Assembly (NCBI RefSeq): GCF_014193695.1
Contig: NZ_JACHZR010000010.1
Location: 48,731 to 112,730, forward strand
DNA length: 64,000 nucleotides
Direction: 5' to 3'
Source of the DNA: Rhizobium sp. BK316
GTDB lineage: Bacteria > Pseudomonadota > Alphaproteobacteria > Rhizobiales > Rhizobiaceae
Shown in pieces: positions 42,901 to 51,469 of the stretch (position 1 is the first letter of the stretch; every line of letters starts with the position of its first letter). The translations under genes and the position numbers were made by a program. The notes beneath the pieces were generated by a model. The model was given only the letters and a program-made list of their open reading frames with translations. It was not told the DNA's origin and did not search any database.

Positions 42901-44757
42901 CGGTGCGCCAAAACGTGCGAGGTCAATGTCCGCACCGCTGCGAGCCTCGAGTTCCATGTCGTGCAGCACGACGATGTTGATGGCGCCGTCGGCGGCCGGA
43001 ACTTCGATATCGAAGGTCCGTTCACTCAGGACGTTGAAGCCCAGGTTTTCGAGGAGAGGCACGCGGCGTGACAGCGGCAGTTGTTCGCCGCAATGGAAGA
43101 TCTTCAGCGACAGGATGCGGCCGCGTTCATCGTCGTGGCGATAGTAGAATTCGATGCGGATCGGCTCGCCGGCGGCGCATGCGGCTATGTCGGGCAGATC
43201 GCCAACCGCTTCATCCGGCGTGAAGGCTTCCTGGAAGGCGTTGCTGACGCCGAGCTTCGGCGCCTTGGGGCCAGCGAGCATCTCGAAGCGGCTGTCCCAG
43301 CGCGCGGTGATCTGGCGGATCGTCTCCTCGAGCTTGGCCTGAGGGATGCGTGGCGTCTTACCGCCGGAGCGACCGATGATGAAGTGCACACGCGCGACGC
43401 CACCTTCCGGGAAGGCCGGGTAATAAGCGGAAACGCGGCCGTCATAGACGGTCTTCAGGTAGGCACCGATGCGTTCGCGTACGATCGAGTCATATTCTTC
43501 GCGCGGCACGAAGACGATGACGGAAACGAAACGGTCGAAATGATCAATGCGCGGTAGGACACGCACGCGAGGGCGGTCGACCAGATCGTTGATCTGCTCG
43601 GCGAAGCGTGCAAGCAGCGTGGTATCTATCTGGAAAAGATCGTCACGTGGATAGGATTCAAGCGTGTTGTCGAGCATGCGGCCCGAGTGGCTCATCGGGT
43701 CGAAGCCGAAATGCTCCTTCACCTTTTCAATCTTGGAGCGCAACAGCGGGATTTCCGTGGCCGACGAGGTATAGGCGGTCGAGGTGAAGAGGCCGACGAT
43801 GCGCAGCTCCCCTGTCACGTTGCCCTGTGCGTCGAAACGTTTGACGCCGACATAGTCCATGTAGGCGCGGCGATGGACCGTGGACTTCACATTGGCTTTG
43901 GTGACGATCAGGAAGTCCGGACCATCGAGGAAGGCGAGAATCTCCGGCGTCGTCGTCACGGCGTCCTTGCCGGTGCGCAGAACCAGCACATCGGGGTTGG
44001 AGAGAATGCCAAGACCCGTTCCCTTGTCACGTTCGACCTTCGCATCCGGTCCCTTTCCGGAATAGACGTAATCGCGCATGCCGAGGAAAGTGAAATTCTC
44101 GTCGCGCAGCCAGGTCAGAAAGGCGACCGCCTCATCACGGTCGGCCTTTTTGCGGCTGGCATTGTAGTTCGAAAGCTCTGTAATCACCTCGTCGACGCGC
44201 GACAGCATCGGCTTCCAGTCGGAAACGGCAAGCTCCACCTGCTCGAGCACTGCCTTGATGCGCTTGATGAGATCGGCGGCCTGAGAGGCGGCGAGCGGCG
44301 AGACATGAAGCTGGATATGGCTGACCCGTTTTGCCGGATCGCTCGGCACATCAGCGGAGTAAAGTTCCGGAGCCTTGCCGTCTTCCATGATCAGGATCGG
44401 GTGAACCGCCATGTAGATGTCGCGATGGGTGCTGGTCACCTCGCCCATCACGGATTCATAGAGGAAAGGCTTGTTGTGATCGGTCACCGAGAGAATGGAG
44501 ACTGCGATGCCATCGGGGTTGACGTCGGCGATCGTATCGATGCTGACGCGCGCCGTCTTGCCGTTCCAGGCGGCGAGTTCGGCTGCCGAATGCACGGCGG
44601 AAAGCGCCAGCATTTCCGGTGTGTAGAGTTCGAGGTCGTCGCTACTGGCCCGGCCGAAGAGGATTTCGGGGTCGAGATGGGGTTCGCCGGTCGCAGCCGC
44701 GATCTTGCGCGCGCTTTCGATCTGCTTTTCCCGTTTCGGATTGTTTCTGGCAGCCAT
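39979..44757 (-). CDS. NAD-specific glutamate dehydrogenase, large (180 kDa) type
   Basis: A 1592-residue catabolic glutamate dehydrogenase of the GDH-180 class: oxidative deamination of glutamate to 2-oxoglutarate and ammonium with NAD. A long N-terminal regulatory region with ACT-like segments (about 1-700) precedes the catalytic core, with the substrate lysine region KGGFYPKKLP, the dinucleotide domain GVGDMSGDVFGNGMLLS near 970, and a helical C-terminal extension. The size fits the class well. The downstream MFS transporter is coupled by a four-base overlap. The 275-bp region upstream holds no gene I can support. Confidence 0.95.
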   Translation of the reverse strand: MAARNNPKREKQIESARKIAAATGEPHLDPEILFGRASSDDLELYTPEMLALSAVHSAAELAAWNGKTARVSIDTIADVNPDGIAVSILSVTDHNKPFLYESVMGEVTSTHRDIYMAVHPILIMEDGKAPELYSADVPSDPAKRVSHIQLHVSPLAASQAADLIKRIKAVLEQVELAVSDWKPMLSRVDEVITELSNYNASRKKADRDEAVAFLTWLRDENFTFLGMRDYVYSGKGPDAKVERDKGTGLGILSNPDVLVLRTGKDAVTTTPEILAFLDGPDFLIVTKANVKSTVHRRAYMDYVGVKRFDAQGNVTGELRIVGLFTSTAYTSSATEIPLLRSKIEKVKEHFGFDPMSHSGRMLDNTLESYPRDDLFQIDTTLLARFAEQINDLVDRPRVRVLPRIDHFDRFVSVIVFVPREEYDSIVRERIGAYLKTVYDGRVSAYYPAFPEGGVARVHFIIGRSGGKTPRIPQAKLEETIRQITARWDSRFEMLAGPKAPKLGVSNAFQEAFTPDEAVGDLPDIAACAAGEPIRIEFYYRHDDERGRILSLKIFHCGEQLPLSRRVPLLENLGFNVLSERTFDIEVPAADGAINIVVLHDMELEARSGADIDLARFGAPLEEAFVAAFSDTIDNDSFNRLILSAGLSAREVSVLRAYARYLRQAGIAYSQDYIATTLDKYPVIAASIFRLFRDTLDPKLSEKARIKKLAELHQAIEAELADVPSLDDDRILRRYVNIVDATLRTNYFQRNADGTPKAMLAFKLDPHLVDGLPEPKPFREIFVYGVEVEGVHLRFGRVARGGLRWSDRAEDYRTEVLGLVKAQQVKNAVIVPVGAKGGFYPKKLPVGGSREEIFNAGREAYKTYIRTLLSITDNISGAYILPPDNTVRLDGDDPYFVVAADKGTATFSDTANALAQEAGFWLDDAFASGGSAGYDHKKMGITARGAWETVKRHFREMDIDIQTTPFTVAGVGDMSGDVFGNGMLLSPKIRLVAAFDHRDIVIDPDPDMEKTLRERQRLFNLPRSSWQDFDKSVLSKGAMIISRSAKSVTLTPEAVAAIGIDKAVATPFEIMTAILKSPVDLLWFGGIGTYVKAASETDAEVGDRANDPIRITADEVRAKVIGEGANLGVTQKGRIAYGLKGGRSNSDAIDNSAGVNTSDVEVNIKIALANAMHEQRLSRAKRDQLLGSMTDEVAGLVLRNNYLQSLAISLTSRKGTANGLELGRFMSVLEAAGQLNRKVETLPDDASLSERYTAGRPLTRPEIGVLLSYAKIVLFDALIASELPDDPYFVSTLFNYFPAKMQKSNAFDIDTHRLKREIVATVLANEAINRGGPSFAVSMMDATAASASEVVRAAIVARDGFDLNRLWAETDALDNKVSGEVQNRIYEEITNSFIVLTRLLLKTGMTRGGMAEIISRLQAALKKLKPAFAEQAATEVSARQQEFQQSGLPEKLAAEIAALPTLALVPEIMQIAERTDEALPRAAENYFAVTRTFRVGRLLAAGNRIITSDHYENLALARSIDQIASARRDIVISALSDHGKEKQPVQAWHAQDRIRINRIVEELASLSDGADPNLARITVAAGILTDLARDRAR

Positions 44758-45032
44758 GGATCACCCCCCGATTTGTTCTGATATGGGCAAGTTAGCAGAA
44801 GGCTCTTCGAAAGAATCTTTAAAAAAGGGCTTCGAAAAGTAGTTTTCGTGCTTTTTTGACTATGCTGGCGAGAGATTTCGAAAGTTTTTGGGTCGTTTTG
44901 TGTCGGTGGACGGCAAAGCGTCCTTATCCGGCTTTCCGCCCCGCCGCACATTTCCACGCTCGCGTGAAGAATGGTTGACAGCGCCTCGTCAAAAAGATCA
45001 TCAACGGCGGTCAAAATTCGGATTCGGATACT

Positions 45033-45908
45033 ATGTCGGAAAACGCAGCAGGCGCAGTTATCGTCATTTCCAGCCATGTCGTGCGCGGATCGGTCGGAAA
45101 CCGTGCTGCGGTCTTCGCGCTGGAAACGCTCGGCCATCAGGTCTGGGCGCTGCCGACGATCGTGCTGCCCTGGCATCCCGGTCATGGCCGTTCGACACGG
45201 CTTACCTTCGCCGAGGCCGATTTCGAGGCGGCGATCGACGATCTCATCCGCGCACCGTGGATCGGCGAGGTCAAGGCCGTCCTGTCGGGCTATTTCGGCA
45301 ATGCGGCCCAGGCTCGCTCTGTTGCGAAACTCGTTGCGTCCTTGCGTGAGAAGGACCCAGAACTGCTCTATGTCTGCGACCCAGTCATGGGCGATCTTGG
45401 TGGCCTCTACGTGCCGGAGGTAACGGCCGAGGCGATCCGTGACCACTTGATACCGCTTGCCTCGCTCGCAACGCCGAACCGCTACGAGCTTGCCTGGCTT
45501 TCGGGCGCTGCGCTTGATGATAACAGTGCGGTCATGGAAGCTGCACTCGCGCTCGGCCCTTCGCGCATGCTGGTCACGTCGGCAGTGCCGATGATGACGG
45601 GCAGCACCGGTAACCTCTATCTCTCCGGGAAACATGCCCTGCTTGCCGAACATCGTGTCGTCGAGAACCCACCGAATGGCCTCGGGGATTTGCTCGCGGC
45701 TCTCTTCCTGTCCCGCCTGCTTTCGGGAATGGAGGACGAAAAGGCGCTGCAGTTGGCGACCGCAAGCGTGTTCGAAGTGCTGGCGCGCGCCGTCAAGCGC
45801 GGCAGTAGCGAACTGATGCTGGCAAGCGATGCTTCGAGTCTTTCGACGCCCATGGCAATGGTGCAGATGCGTCACCTCCTCCATCCTGCCCAACGGCGGA
45901 AAAAATAG
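45033..45908 (+). CDS. pdxY: Pyridoxal kinase
   Basis: Phosphorylates pyridoxal in the PLP salvage pathway. The 291-residue ribokinase-fold enzyme shows the N-terminal SSHVVRGSVGNRAA (substrate pocket), LSGYFGNAAQ, the metal/ATP motif VCDPVMGDLGGLYVPE, and the catalytic aspartate in the anion-hole motif NGLGDLLAALF. The start gives the expected N-terminus. It is divergent from NAD-GDH and followed after 58 bp by a carbonic anhydrase gene on the same strand. Confidence 0.92.
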   Translation: MSENAAGAVIVISSHVVRGSVGNRAAVFALETLGHQVWALPTIVLPWHPGHGRSTRLTFAEADFEAAIDDLIRAPWIGEVKAVLSGYFGNAAQARSVAKLVASLREKDPELLYVCDPVMGDLGGLYVPEVTAEAIRDHLIPLASLATPNRYELAWLSGAALDDNSAVMEAALALGPSRMLVTSAVPMMTGSTGNLYLSGKHALLAEHRVVENPPNGLGDLLAALFLSRLLSGMEDEKALQLATASVFEVLARAVKRGSSELMLASDASSLSTPMAMVQMRHLLHPAQRRKK

Positions 45909-45966
45909 GCCCCACGCTTTGCAGCGCAGCATTGATCTTGGCTCACGCGCGCGTTAATCCAGGGGC

Positions 45967-46614
45967 ATGATGAGCTTTCCCAACTCCCTTCTGGCTGGTT
46001 ATCGCAACTTCATGAGCGGGCGCTATGCCGATGCCCGCGATCGGTATCGGCAGCTTGCGGAAAACGGGCAAAACCCGACAACGCTCGTCATTGCCTGTAG
46101 CGACTCGCGCGCGGCCCCCGAACTGATCTTCGATGCAGGGCCTGGTGAACTCTTCGTTATCCGCAACGTTGCCAACATGGTTCCGCCTTTTGAACCGGAC
46201 GGCCATTTCCATTCCACGTCGGCAGCACTCGAATTCGCTGTGCAGGCCCTGAAGGTCAAGAATATCGTCGTCATGGGTCATGGCCGCTGCGGCGGCATTC
46301 GCGCAGCACTCGATCCCGATGCCGAGCCTTTGTCGCCGGGCGATTTCATCGGTCGCTGGATGTCGCTCGTCCGCCCGGCCGCCGAACAGATCGGCAGCAA
46401 CGACGTCATGACGCAGGCCGAGCGGCAGACCGCGCTGGAGCGGGTCTCCATCCGCAACTCGATCAGTAATCTCAGGACTTTTCCTGATATCAAGGCGCTC
46501 GAGGAAGAAGGTAAGCTGGAGCTTCATGGCGCCTGGTTCGATATTTCGACCGGCGAGCTCTGGGTGATGGATTCTGAGACACTCGACTTCATCCGTCCCG
46601 AAATCTGGGGATAG
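45967..46614 (+). CDS. Beta-class carbonic anhydrase
   Basis: Interconverts CO2 and bicarbonate. At 215 residues, the zinc ligands and catalytic dyad are visible: C44 with D46-R48 in CSDSR, and H105 and C108 in HGRCGG. The protein is cytoplasmic (no signal peptide). Two adjacent ATGs make the start uncertain by one codon. It follows pdxY closely, but the functional link is unclear. The 275 bp after it show no gene. Confidence 0.95.
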   Translation: MMSFPNSLLAGYRNFMSGRYADARDRYRQLAENGQNPTTLVIACSDSRAAPELIFDAGPGELFVIRNVANMVPPFEPDGHFHSTSAALEFAVQALKVKNIVVMGHGRCGGIRAALDPDAEPLSPGDFIGRWMSLVRPAAEQIGSNDVMTQAERQTALERVSIRNSISNLRTFPDIKALEEEGKLELHGAWFDISTGELWVMDSETLDFIRPEIWG

Positions 46615-46889
46615 ACCGCTTTATCGGTCTTTTAAGATATTCCAATAAGCTCGCTTGTGGAGTGCTACGCGCGCGGATTGGTCATGAATTTCGAAGTGGT
46701 GAAATTCAAGAATACAAGTAGGGCAGTGCCGGTCGCTATCCTGCTGCCGTTCGTCTTGAAGGAGTGGTGTTGATCCGCTCCTCACTCATGCAGTAGGCAC
46801 GCGCTCGAAAATAACCATCTCTTTGCCGATGTTCTTGCCCGTGCCGCATTCGCATGCGGCGCCGTATCTTTTTCCTACTGGACGTCTCT

Positions 46890-47711
46890 TCAATTGCCGT
46901 CGATCTGCTGGCCGATATAGGCGATTGCCTGCTGATAGACCGTTGCGGCGTTCCAGCCCTGGATGGCTACGAAGTTCGGTTCGCCCGGCTGGTAGCCGGC
47001 GCCGGCACGCCAGCCATGGCCCTTGAGAAAATTGGCGGTCGAGGCCAGCGCGTCGGCTCGGGAACCGACCATGTCGACGCGGCCGTCACCGTCACCGTCA
47101 GCGCCGTAACGCACCACGTTGCGTGGCAGGAATTGCGTCTGGCCGATTTCGCCATGGGCAGCACCTCGGGCTTGCGGGCTGAGATAGCCTTCCGAAACGA
47201 GCTGCAAGGCTGCATAAAGCTGGTCTGTGAAATATTCCGAGCGGCGGCAATCATAGGCGAGGGTAGAGACTGCGGACATCGTATGCTGGTTGCCCATATA
47301 GCTGCCGAAGCCGGTTTCCATGCCCCAGATGGCGATCAGCGGACCGGCCGGAACGCCGAAGCGGCGCTCGATCGAGGCGAAAAGAGCCTGGTTGGCGGCT
47401 TTCATCGACCGTCCGCGAGAGATGATGGCGGCACCGCCGCGCTTCTTCATGAAAGCATCGAAGGATAGTTTGAAGCTCTTCTGGCCGCGGTCGGCCGAAA
47501 TCGTCGGCTTGTTGTAGCTGACATTGGCGAAGGCGCGGCTGAGGACGGACTGGCTCACACCATTGGCTGCCGCCGTCTGTTTGAAATCGGCAACCCAGGC
47601 CTCGAAACCGGCACTGGTGTTACCGCACTGGGCACCTTGCGCGAACGCCGGTACCGCATGGAGGACGCCCATTGCCGCGGCGGCCGCCAGAATCAATTTT
47701 GTCATGCGCAT
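46890..47711 (-). CDS. Lytic murein transglycosylase, MltB family
   Basis: A periplasmic peptidoglycan-cleaving enzyme of 273 residues. A signal peptide (hydrophobic 5-19, cleavage probably after PAFA at 24) is followed by the MltB fold with the catalytic glutamate E132 in WGMETGFGSY and the conserved GEIGQTQFLPRNVVRYG motif. The DGDGDGRVDMVG segment resembles a calcium-binding loop, as in E. coli Slt35. No lipobox is present, so it is soluble. It stands alone. Confidence 0.92.
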   Translation of the reverse strand: MRMTKLILAAAAAMGVLHAVPAFAQGAQCGNTSAGFEAWVADFKQTAAANGVSQSVLSRAFANVSYNKPTISADRGQKSFKLSFDAFMKKRGGAAIISRGRSMKAANQALFASIERRFGVPAGPLIAIWGMETGFGSYMGNQHTMSAVSTLAYDCRRSEYFTDQLYAALQLVSEGYLSPQARGAAHGEIGQTQFLPRNVVRYGADGDGDGRVDMVGSRADALASTANFLKGHGWRAGAGYQPGEPNFVAIQGWNAATVYQQAIAYIGQQIDGN

Positions 47712-47828
47712 TGAGAAACCCCGCTCTCGATCTGCATAGCTTTCGGGCCGGGCAAGAGAATGCCAGTCACCGGCGATTTTGTCACGGTCGCCTTTTAGCG
47801 AACGCTTATACGGCGGTATTTGCCCGAA

Positions 47829-47855
47829 AAAGCCCCACTCGTCGAGCAGGGCTTT
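47829..47855 (-). terminator. Terminator of asd
   Basis: Reading leftward, AAAGCCC pairs with GGGCTTT and is followed by a short T run. It is 25 bp past the asd stop. Confidence 0.7.
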
Positions 47856-47880
47856 AGCATATTATGGTTTACAAATGGTA

Positions 47881-48915
47881 TCAGGCTGCTTGCTTGCGCG
47901 GCTTGACGAGACCCCGATTGACGAGCAGTTCGGCGATCTGGATGGCGTTGAGAGCTGCACCCTTGCGCAGGTTGTCGGAGACCACCCAGATGTTGAGGCC
48001 GTTCTCGACGGTTGCGTCCTCGCGGATGCGCGAGATGTAGGTCGCGTCCTCACCGGCAGATTCGTAAGGCGTGATGTAACCGCCGTCCTCGCGCTTGTCG
48101 ATGACGAGGCAGCCCGGTGCCTCGCGCAGGATATCGCGGGCCTGGTCGGCGGTGATTTCGTTTTCGAATTCAATGTTGACCGATTCCGAATGGCCGATGA
48201 AGACGGGAACGCGAACCGCGGTGCAGGTCACCTTGATCTTCGGGTCCAGCATCTTCTTCGTTTCAGCCAGAACCTTCCATTCTTCCTTCGTATAGCCGTC
48301 TTCCATGAAGGTATCGATATGCGGGATGACGTTGAAGGCGATGCGCTTGGTGAACTTCTTGTTCTCGATCGGATCGGCAACGAAGACGGCACGCGTCTGG
48401 TTGAAGAGCTCGTCCATGCCATCCTTACCGGCACCGGAGACCGACTGATAGGTGGAGATGACGACACGCTTGATCTTGGCGAAGTCGTGCAAGGGCTTCA
48501 GCGCAACGACGAGCTGGGCGGTCGAGCAATTCGGGTTGGCGATGATGTTGCGCTTGGTAAAAAGCGAGATCGCGTCCGGATTTACTTCCGGAACGATCAG
48601 TGGCACCTCGGCGTCATAGCGCCAGGCCGAGGAATTGTCGATGACGACGCAGCCCTGTTGGCCGATCTTCGGGGAGACGCGCTTGGAAACTTCGCCACCG
48701 GCCGACATCAGGCAGATATCGGTGTCGGAGAAATCGTAGTTCTCCAGGTTGGAGACTTTCAGCGTCCGGTCGCCGTAGGAAACCTCCGTACCCTGGGAGC
48801 GGGCCGAGGCAAGTGCTACGACTTCATCGGCCGGGAAACCGCGCTCGGAGAGAATGTTGAGCATTTCCCGCCCGACATTTCCGGTCGCTCCCGCAACTGC
48901 AACTTTGAAACCCAT
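47881..48915 (-). CDS. asd: Aspartate-semialdehyde dehydrogenase
   Basis: Reduces aspartyl phosphate to the semialdehyde with NADPH, feeding lysine, threonine, methionine and diaminopimelate synthesis. The 344 residues have the NADP motif AVAGATGNVGREML (5-18), the catalytic cysteine C130 in ANPNCSTAQ, and the substrate-binding arginine and histidine region (VRVPVFIGHSE). It is a monocistronic leftward gene. Confidence 0.97.
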   Translation of the reverse strand: MGFKVAVAGATGNVGREMLNILSERGFPADEVVALASARSQGTEVSYGDRTLKVSNLENYDFSDTDICLMSAGGEVSKRVSPKIGQQGCVVIDNSSAWRYDAEVPLIVPEVNPDAISLFTKRNIIANPNCSTAQLVVALKPLHDFAKIKRVVISTYQSVSGAGKDGMDELFNQTRAVFVADPIENKKFTKRIAFNVIPHIDTFMEDGYTKEEWKVLAETKKMLDPKIKVTCTAVRVPVFIGHSESVNIEFENEITADQARDILREAPGCLVIDKREDGGYITPYESAGEDATYISRIREDATVENGLNIWVVSDNLRKGAALNAIQIAELLVNRGLVKPRKQAA

Positions 48916-49025
48916 TTCTCAAGCTCTCTTTCTCTTCTCTCCTCTTGTCCGTGAGGGGGAAGCGCGAAATTATCGCGGCTTCCTGTCCCCAGCCGGGCCG
49001 GGGAGAGAGCGGCAGGCCAGAGACG

Positions 49026-49145
49026 TCAGACGGTTTTCGTCGTCGTTTTGGCCTTGGTTTTGGAAGAAACCGGAACGGCAAAATCCAGCCCGGCATCTTC
49101 TGCCGGGTGATTGTGCTCAGCGATGGCGTGCTCGTAGCGAACCAT
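49026..49145 (-). CDS. Small hypothetical protein (39 residues)
   Basis: A short frame encoding MVRYEHAIAEHNHPAED, followed by about 20 residues rich in lysine and threonine at the C-terminus (SKTKAKTTTKTV). A good ribosome site (AAGGAA) lies six bases before the ATG at 49145, and the composition looks like protein. I do not recognise the family. It is leftward upstream of asd, with a 110-bp gap. Coding status is supported by the ribosome site only. Confidence 0.45.
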   Translation of the reverse strand: MVRYEHAIAEHNHPAEDAGLDFAVPVSSKTKAKTTTKTV

Positions 49146-49496
49146 GGATATTCCTTTTCCACCGTTGCTCATAAAAGGTTTTCCACAGGAGTCAAGGTTT
49201 TTGCGCATGCAGTTGGAGCAGGCAGAGGGCACCATTGCCGGGCGGCATCGACCCCGTTGTAATGACTGCAACGAAAAACAGAGGGGGTCCATGCGTATGC
49301 TTCTCGCGGTTTTCGCGGGGCGTGCCGTACCTGCGGTGATCCACGCACAAAAATTAGACTAAAGTCATAATCCCAAAGCATCCCTCTTTCTGACTCGTCT
49401 TTTCTGTCAAACTTCCGTCAGGCGTGTCGTGGCCAGAAGTATGCTGTGAGGAGAGTAGGCCGCGATCGTTGCTCATCACTCTGTGGAGGACAGACA
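49146..49496. other. 351-bp intergenic region upstream of the MHS transporter
   Basis: Contains a 16-bp motif AATTAGACTAAAGTCA (49352-49367), whose reverse complement matches 14 of 16 bases of a site upstream of acs. No other gene is supportable. The transporter ribosome site (GGAGGA) is at the right end. Confidence 0.5.
49352..49367 (-). promoter_or_regulatory. 16-bp motif upstream of the MHS transporter, shared with acs
   Basis: Read on the minus strand it is TGACTTTAGTCTAATT, versus TGACCTTTGTCTAATT before acs. It lies 129 bp upstream of the transporter start and is in inverted orientation relative to the acs copy. Confidence 0.4.
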
Positions 49497-51383
49497 ATGG
49501 CAGATGTCGCAAGCGTCGACGGTGTGAAAGCCGGTCCGATGACGGGCGAGGAGAAGAAGGTCATCTTCGCCTCGTCGCTCGGCACGGTTTTCGAATGGTA
49601 TGATTTCTATCTTTACGGTTCGCTCGCCACCTATATCGGCGCGACCTATTTCACCCAGTATCCGGAAGCGACGCGTAACATCTTCACGCTGCTCGCCTTC
49701 GCTGCGGGCTTCCTCGTGCGTCCGTTCGGCGCATTGGTCTTCGGCCGCCTCGGCGATCTCGTCGGCCGTAAATACACCTTCCTGGTGACGATTCTCATCA
49801 TGGGTATGTCGACCTTCCTGGTCGGCATCTTGCCGGGGGCTGCCTCAATCGGCATCGCAGCTCCGATCATCCTGATCGGCCTGCGCCTGCTGCAGGGCTT
49901 GGCTCTCGGTGGCGAATATGGCGGTGCGGCGACTTATGTTGCCGAACACGCGCCGAACGGCCGCCGCGGCTACTTTACGTCCTGGATCCAGACGACGGCA
50001 ACGCTTGGCCTTTTCCTGTCGCTGATCGTCATCGTCACGGTCCAGTCGATCATGGGCTCGACCGCCTTCGCCGCCTGGGGCTGGCGTATTCCGTTCCTCG
50101 TTTCGGTCGTCCTGCTCGGTATTTCCGTCTGGATCCGGTTGAAGATGAACGAGTCACCCGCCTTCCAGCGCATGAAGGCGGAAGGCAAGGGATCGAAGGC
50201 ACCGCTGACGGAAGCATTCGGCCAGTGGAAGAATGCCAAGATCGCGCTGATCGCGCTTCTCGGCGCTACCATGGGCCAGGCGGTCATCTGGTACGGCGGT
50301 CAGTTCTATGCCCTGTTCTTCCTGCAGAACGTGCTGAAGGTCGATTTGCAGTCGGCCAACATCATGGTGGCGATCGCCCTGTTCCTCGCCACGCCATTCT
50401 TCGTCATCTTCGGCGGACTGTCGGACAGGATCGGCCGCAAGCCGATTATCATGGCGGGCCTGCTGATTGCGGCGGTCACCTACTTCCCGCTGTTCAAGGC
50501 GATGACTTACACGGCAAATCCAGCTCTCTTTGAGGCACAGGCGACGATCCGGGCAACGGTAACGGCCGATCCGGCGGATTGCAGATTCCAGTTCAATCCG
50601 ACGGGCACCTCCAAGTTCACCAGTTCTTGCGATATCGCAACAGCGTTTCTGACCAAAAACTCGGTGCCTTATGATGTGGTGTCAGGTCCGGCCGGCCAGC
50701 CAGCAATCGTGAAGATCGGTGATCGTACGATCACCAGTTTCGATGCCGTCGCAGCCGGTGCCGATGCGGCCAAGACCAATGCGGCCTTCGAAAAGAACGT
50801 CAATCTTGCTCTTCATGATGCTGGCTACCCGCTGAAGCGCGGTGCGGCTAGGGTTGCGGATGCCAAGCTCGATGCCTTCATTGCCGCCAATCCGGAACTC
50901 GCTCTCAACGCCGATGCGATACGCGCCGGTCAGAAGGAAACACTGCCAGCCGACAAACTCGTTGCCGGCAAGTTGCTGACGGCGGATGAGGCGAAAGGCA
51001 TCACAGACATGGCCGTGTTCACGATCCCTGGCGGTGGTTCGTTCGCGATGGTGGCCGATCCTGCTCGCGTCAACTGGGTTGGTACGACCGCCATCCTGTT
51101 CGTGCTCGTGCTCTACGTGACGATGGTCTACGGCCCGATCGCGGCCCTGCTGGTCGAGCTCTTTCCGACCCGCATTCGCTATACCGGCATGTCGCTGCCT
51201 TATCATATCGGCAACGGCTGGTTCGGCGGCCTGCTGCCTGCTACGGCCTTCGCGATGAGTGCGGCCGCCGGCAACATTTATTATGGCCTCTGGTATCCGA
51301 TCGTCTTCGCGGCGATCACGCTGGTCATCGGCGTGCTGTTCCTGCCGGAAACCAAGAACCGGGATATTCATGCGCTGGATTAA
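49497..51383 (+). CDS. MHS-family MFS transporter with inserted domain
   Basis: A 628-residue proton-coupled transporter of the metabolite:H+ symporter (MHS) family, which imports small carboxylates, shikimate, proline betaine and similar solutes. The signature is ASSLGTVFEWYDFYLYG at about 27-43, with GRLGDLVGRKYTF and GGEYGGAATYVAEHAP. Most members have 420-550 residues; here residues about 341-524 are a soluble, alanine-rich insertion between membrane segments (ADPADCRFQFNPTGTSKFTSSC, shown only in part by DCRFQFNPTG). The ATG at 49497 has GGAGGA seven bases upstream. The substrate is not readable; the shared upstream motif with acs hints at a carboxylate. Confidence 0.9.
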   Translation: MADVASVDGVKAGPMTGEEKKVIFASSLGTVFEWYDFYLYGSLATYIGATYFTQYPEATRNIFTLLAFAAGFLVRPFGALVFGRLGDLVGRKYTFLVTILIMGMSTFLVGILPGAASIGIAAPIILIGLRLLQGLALGGEYGGAATYVAEHAPNGRRGYFTSWIQTTATLGLFLSLIVIVTVQSIMGSTAFAAWGWRIPFLVSVVLLGISVWIRLKMNESPAFQRMKAEGKGSKAPLTEAFGQWKNAKIALIALLGATMGQAVIWYGGQFYALFFLQNVLKVDLQSANIMVAIALFLATPFFVIFGGLSDRIGRKPIIMAGLLIAAVTYFPLFKAMTYTANPALFEAQATIRATVTADPADCRFQFNPTGTSKFTSSCDIATAFLTKNSVPYDVVSGPAGQPAIVKIGDRTITSFDAVAAGADAAKTNAAFEKNVNLALHDAGYPLKRGAARVADAKLDAFIAANPELALNADAIRAGQKETLPADKLVAGKLLTADEAKGITDMAVFTIPGGGSFAMVADPARVNWVGTTAILFVLVLYVTMVYGPIAALLVELFPTRIRYTGMSLPYHIGNGWFGGLLPATAFAMSAAAGNIYYGLWYPIVFAAITLVIGVLFLPETKNRDIHALD

Positions 51384-51412
51384 GGCGTGGCGAACATATT
51401 GAAATCAAAGAC

Positions 51413-51440
51413 CCCGGCGCTCGAAAGGCGCCGGGTTTTT
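51413..51440 (+). terminator. Terminator of the MHS transporter gene
   Basis: An eight-base-pair GC-rich stem CCCGGCGC/GCGCCGGG with loop TCGAAAG and five T residues. It lies between the transporter gene and the convergent PAP2 gene. Confidence 0.9.
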
Positions 51441-51469
51441 CATGTGCCAATTTTCTCAGGCGCCATTTC

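Noticed and set aside
43640..43660. TCACGTGGA in NAD-GDH as a parS site
   Set aside because: Only the CACGTG hexamer matches; the flanks do not form the palindrome.
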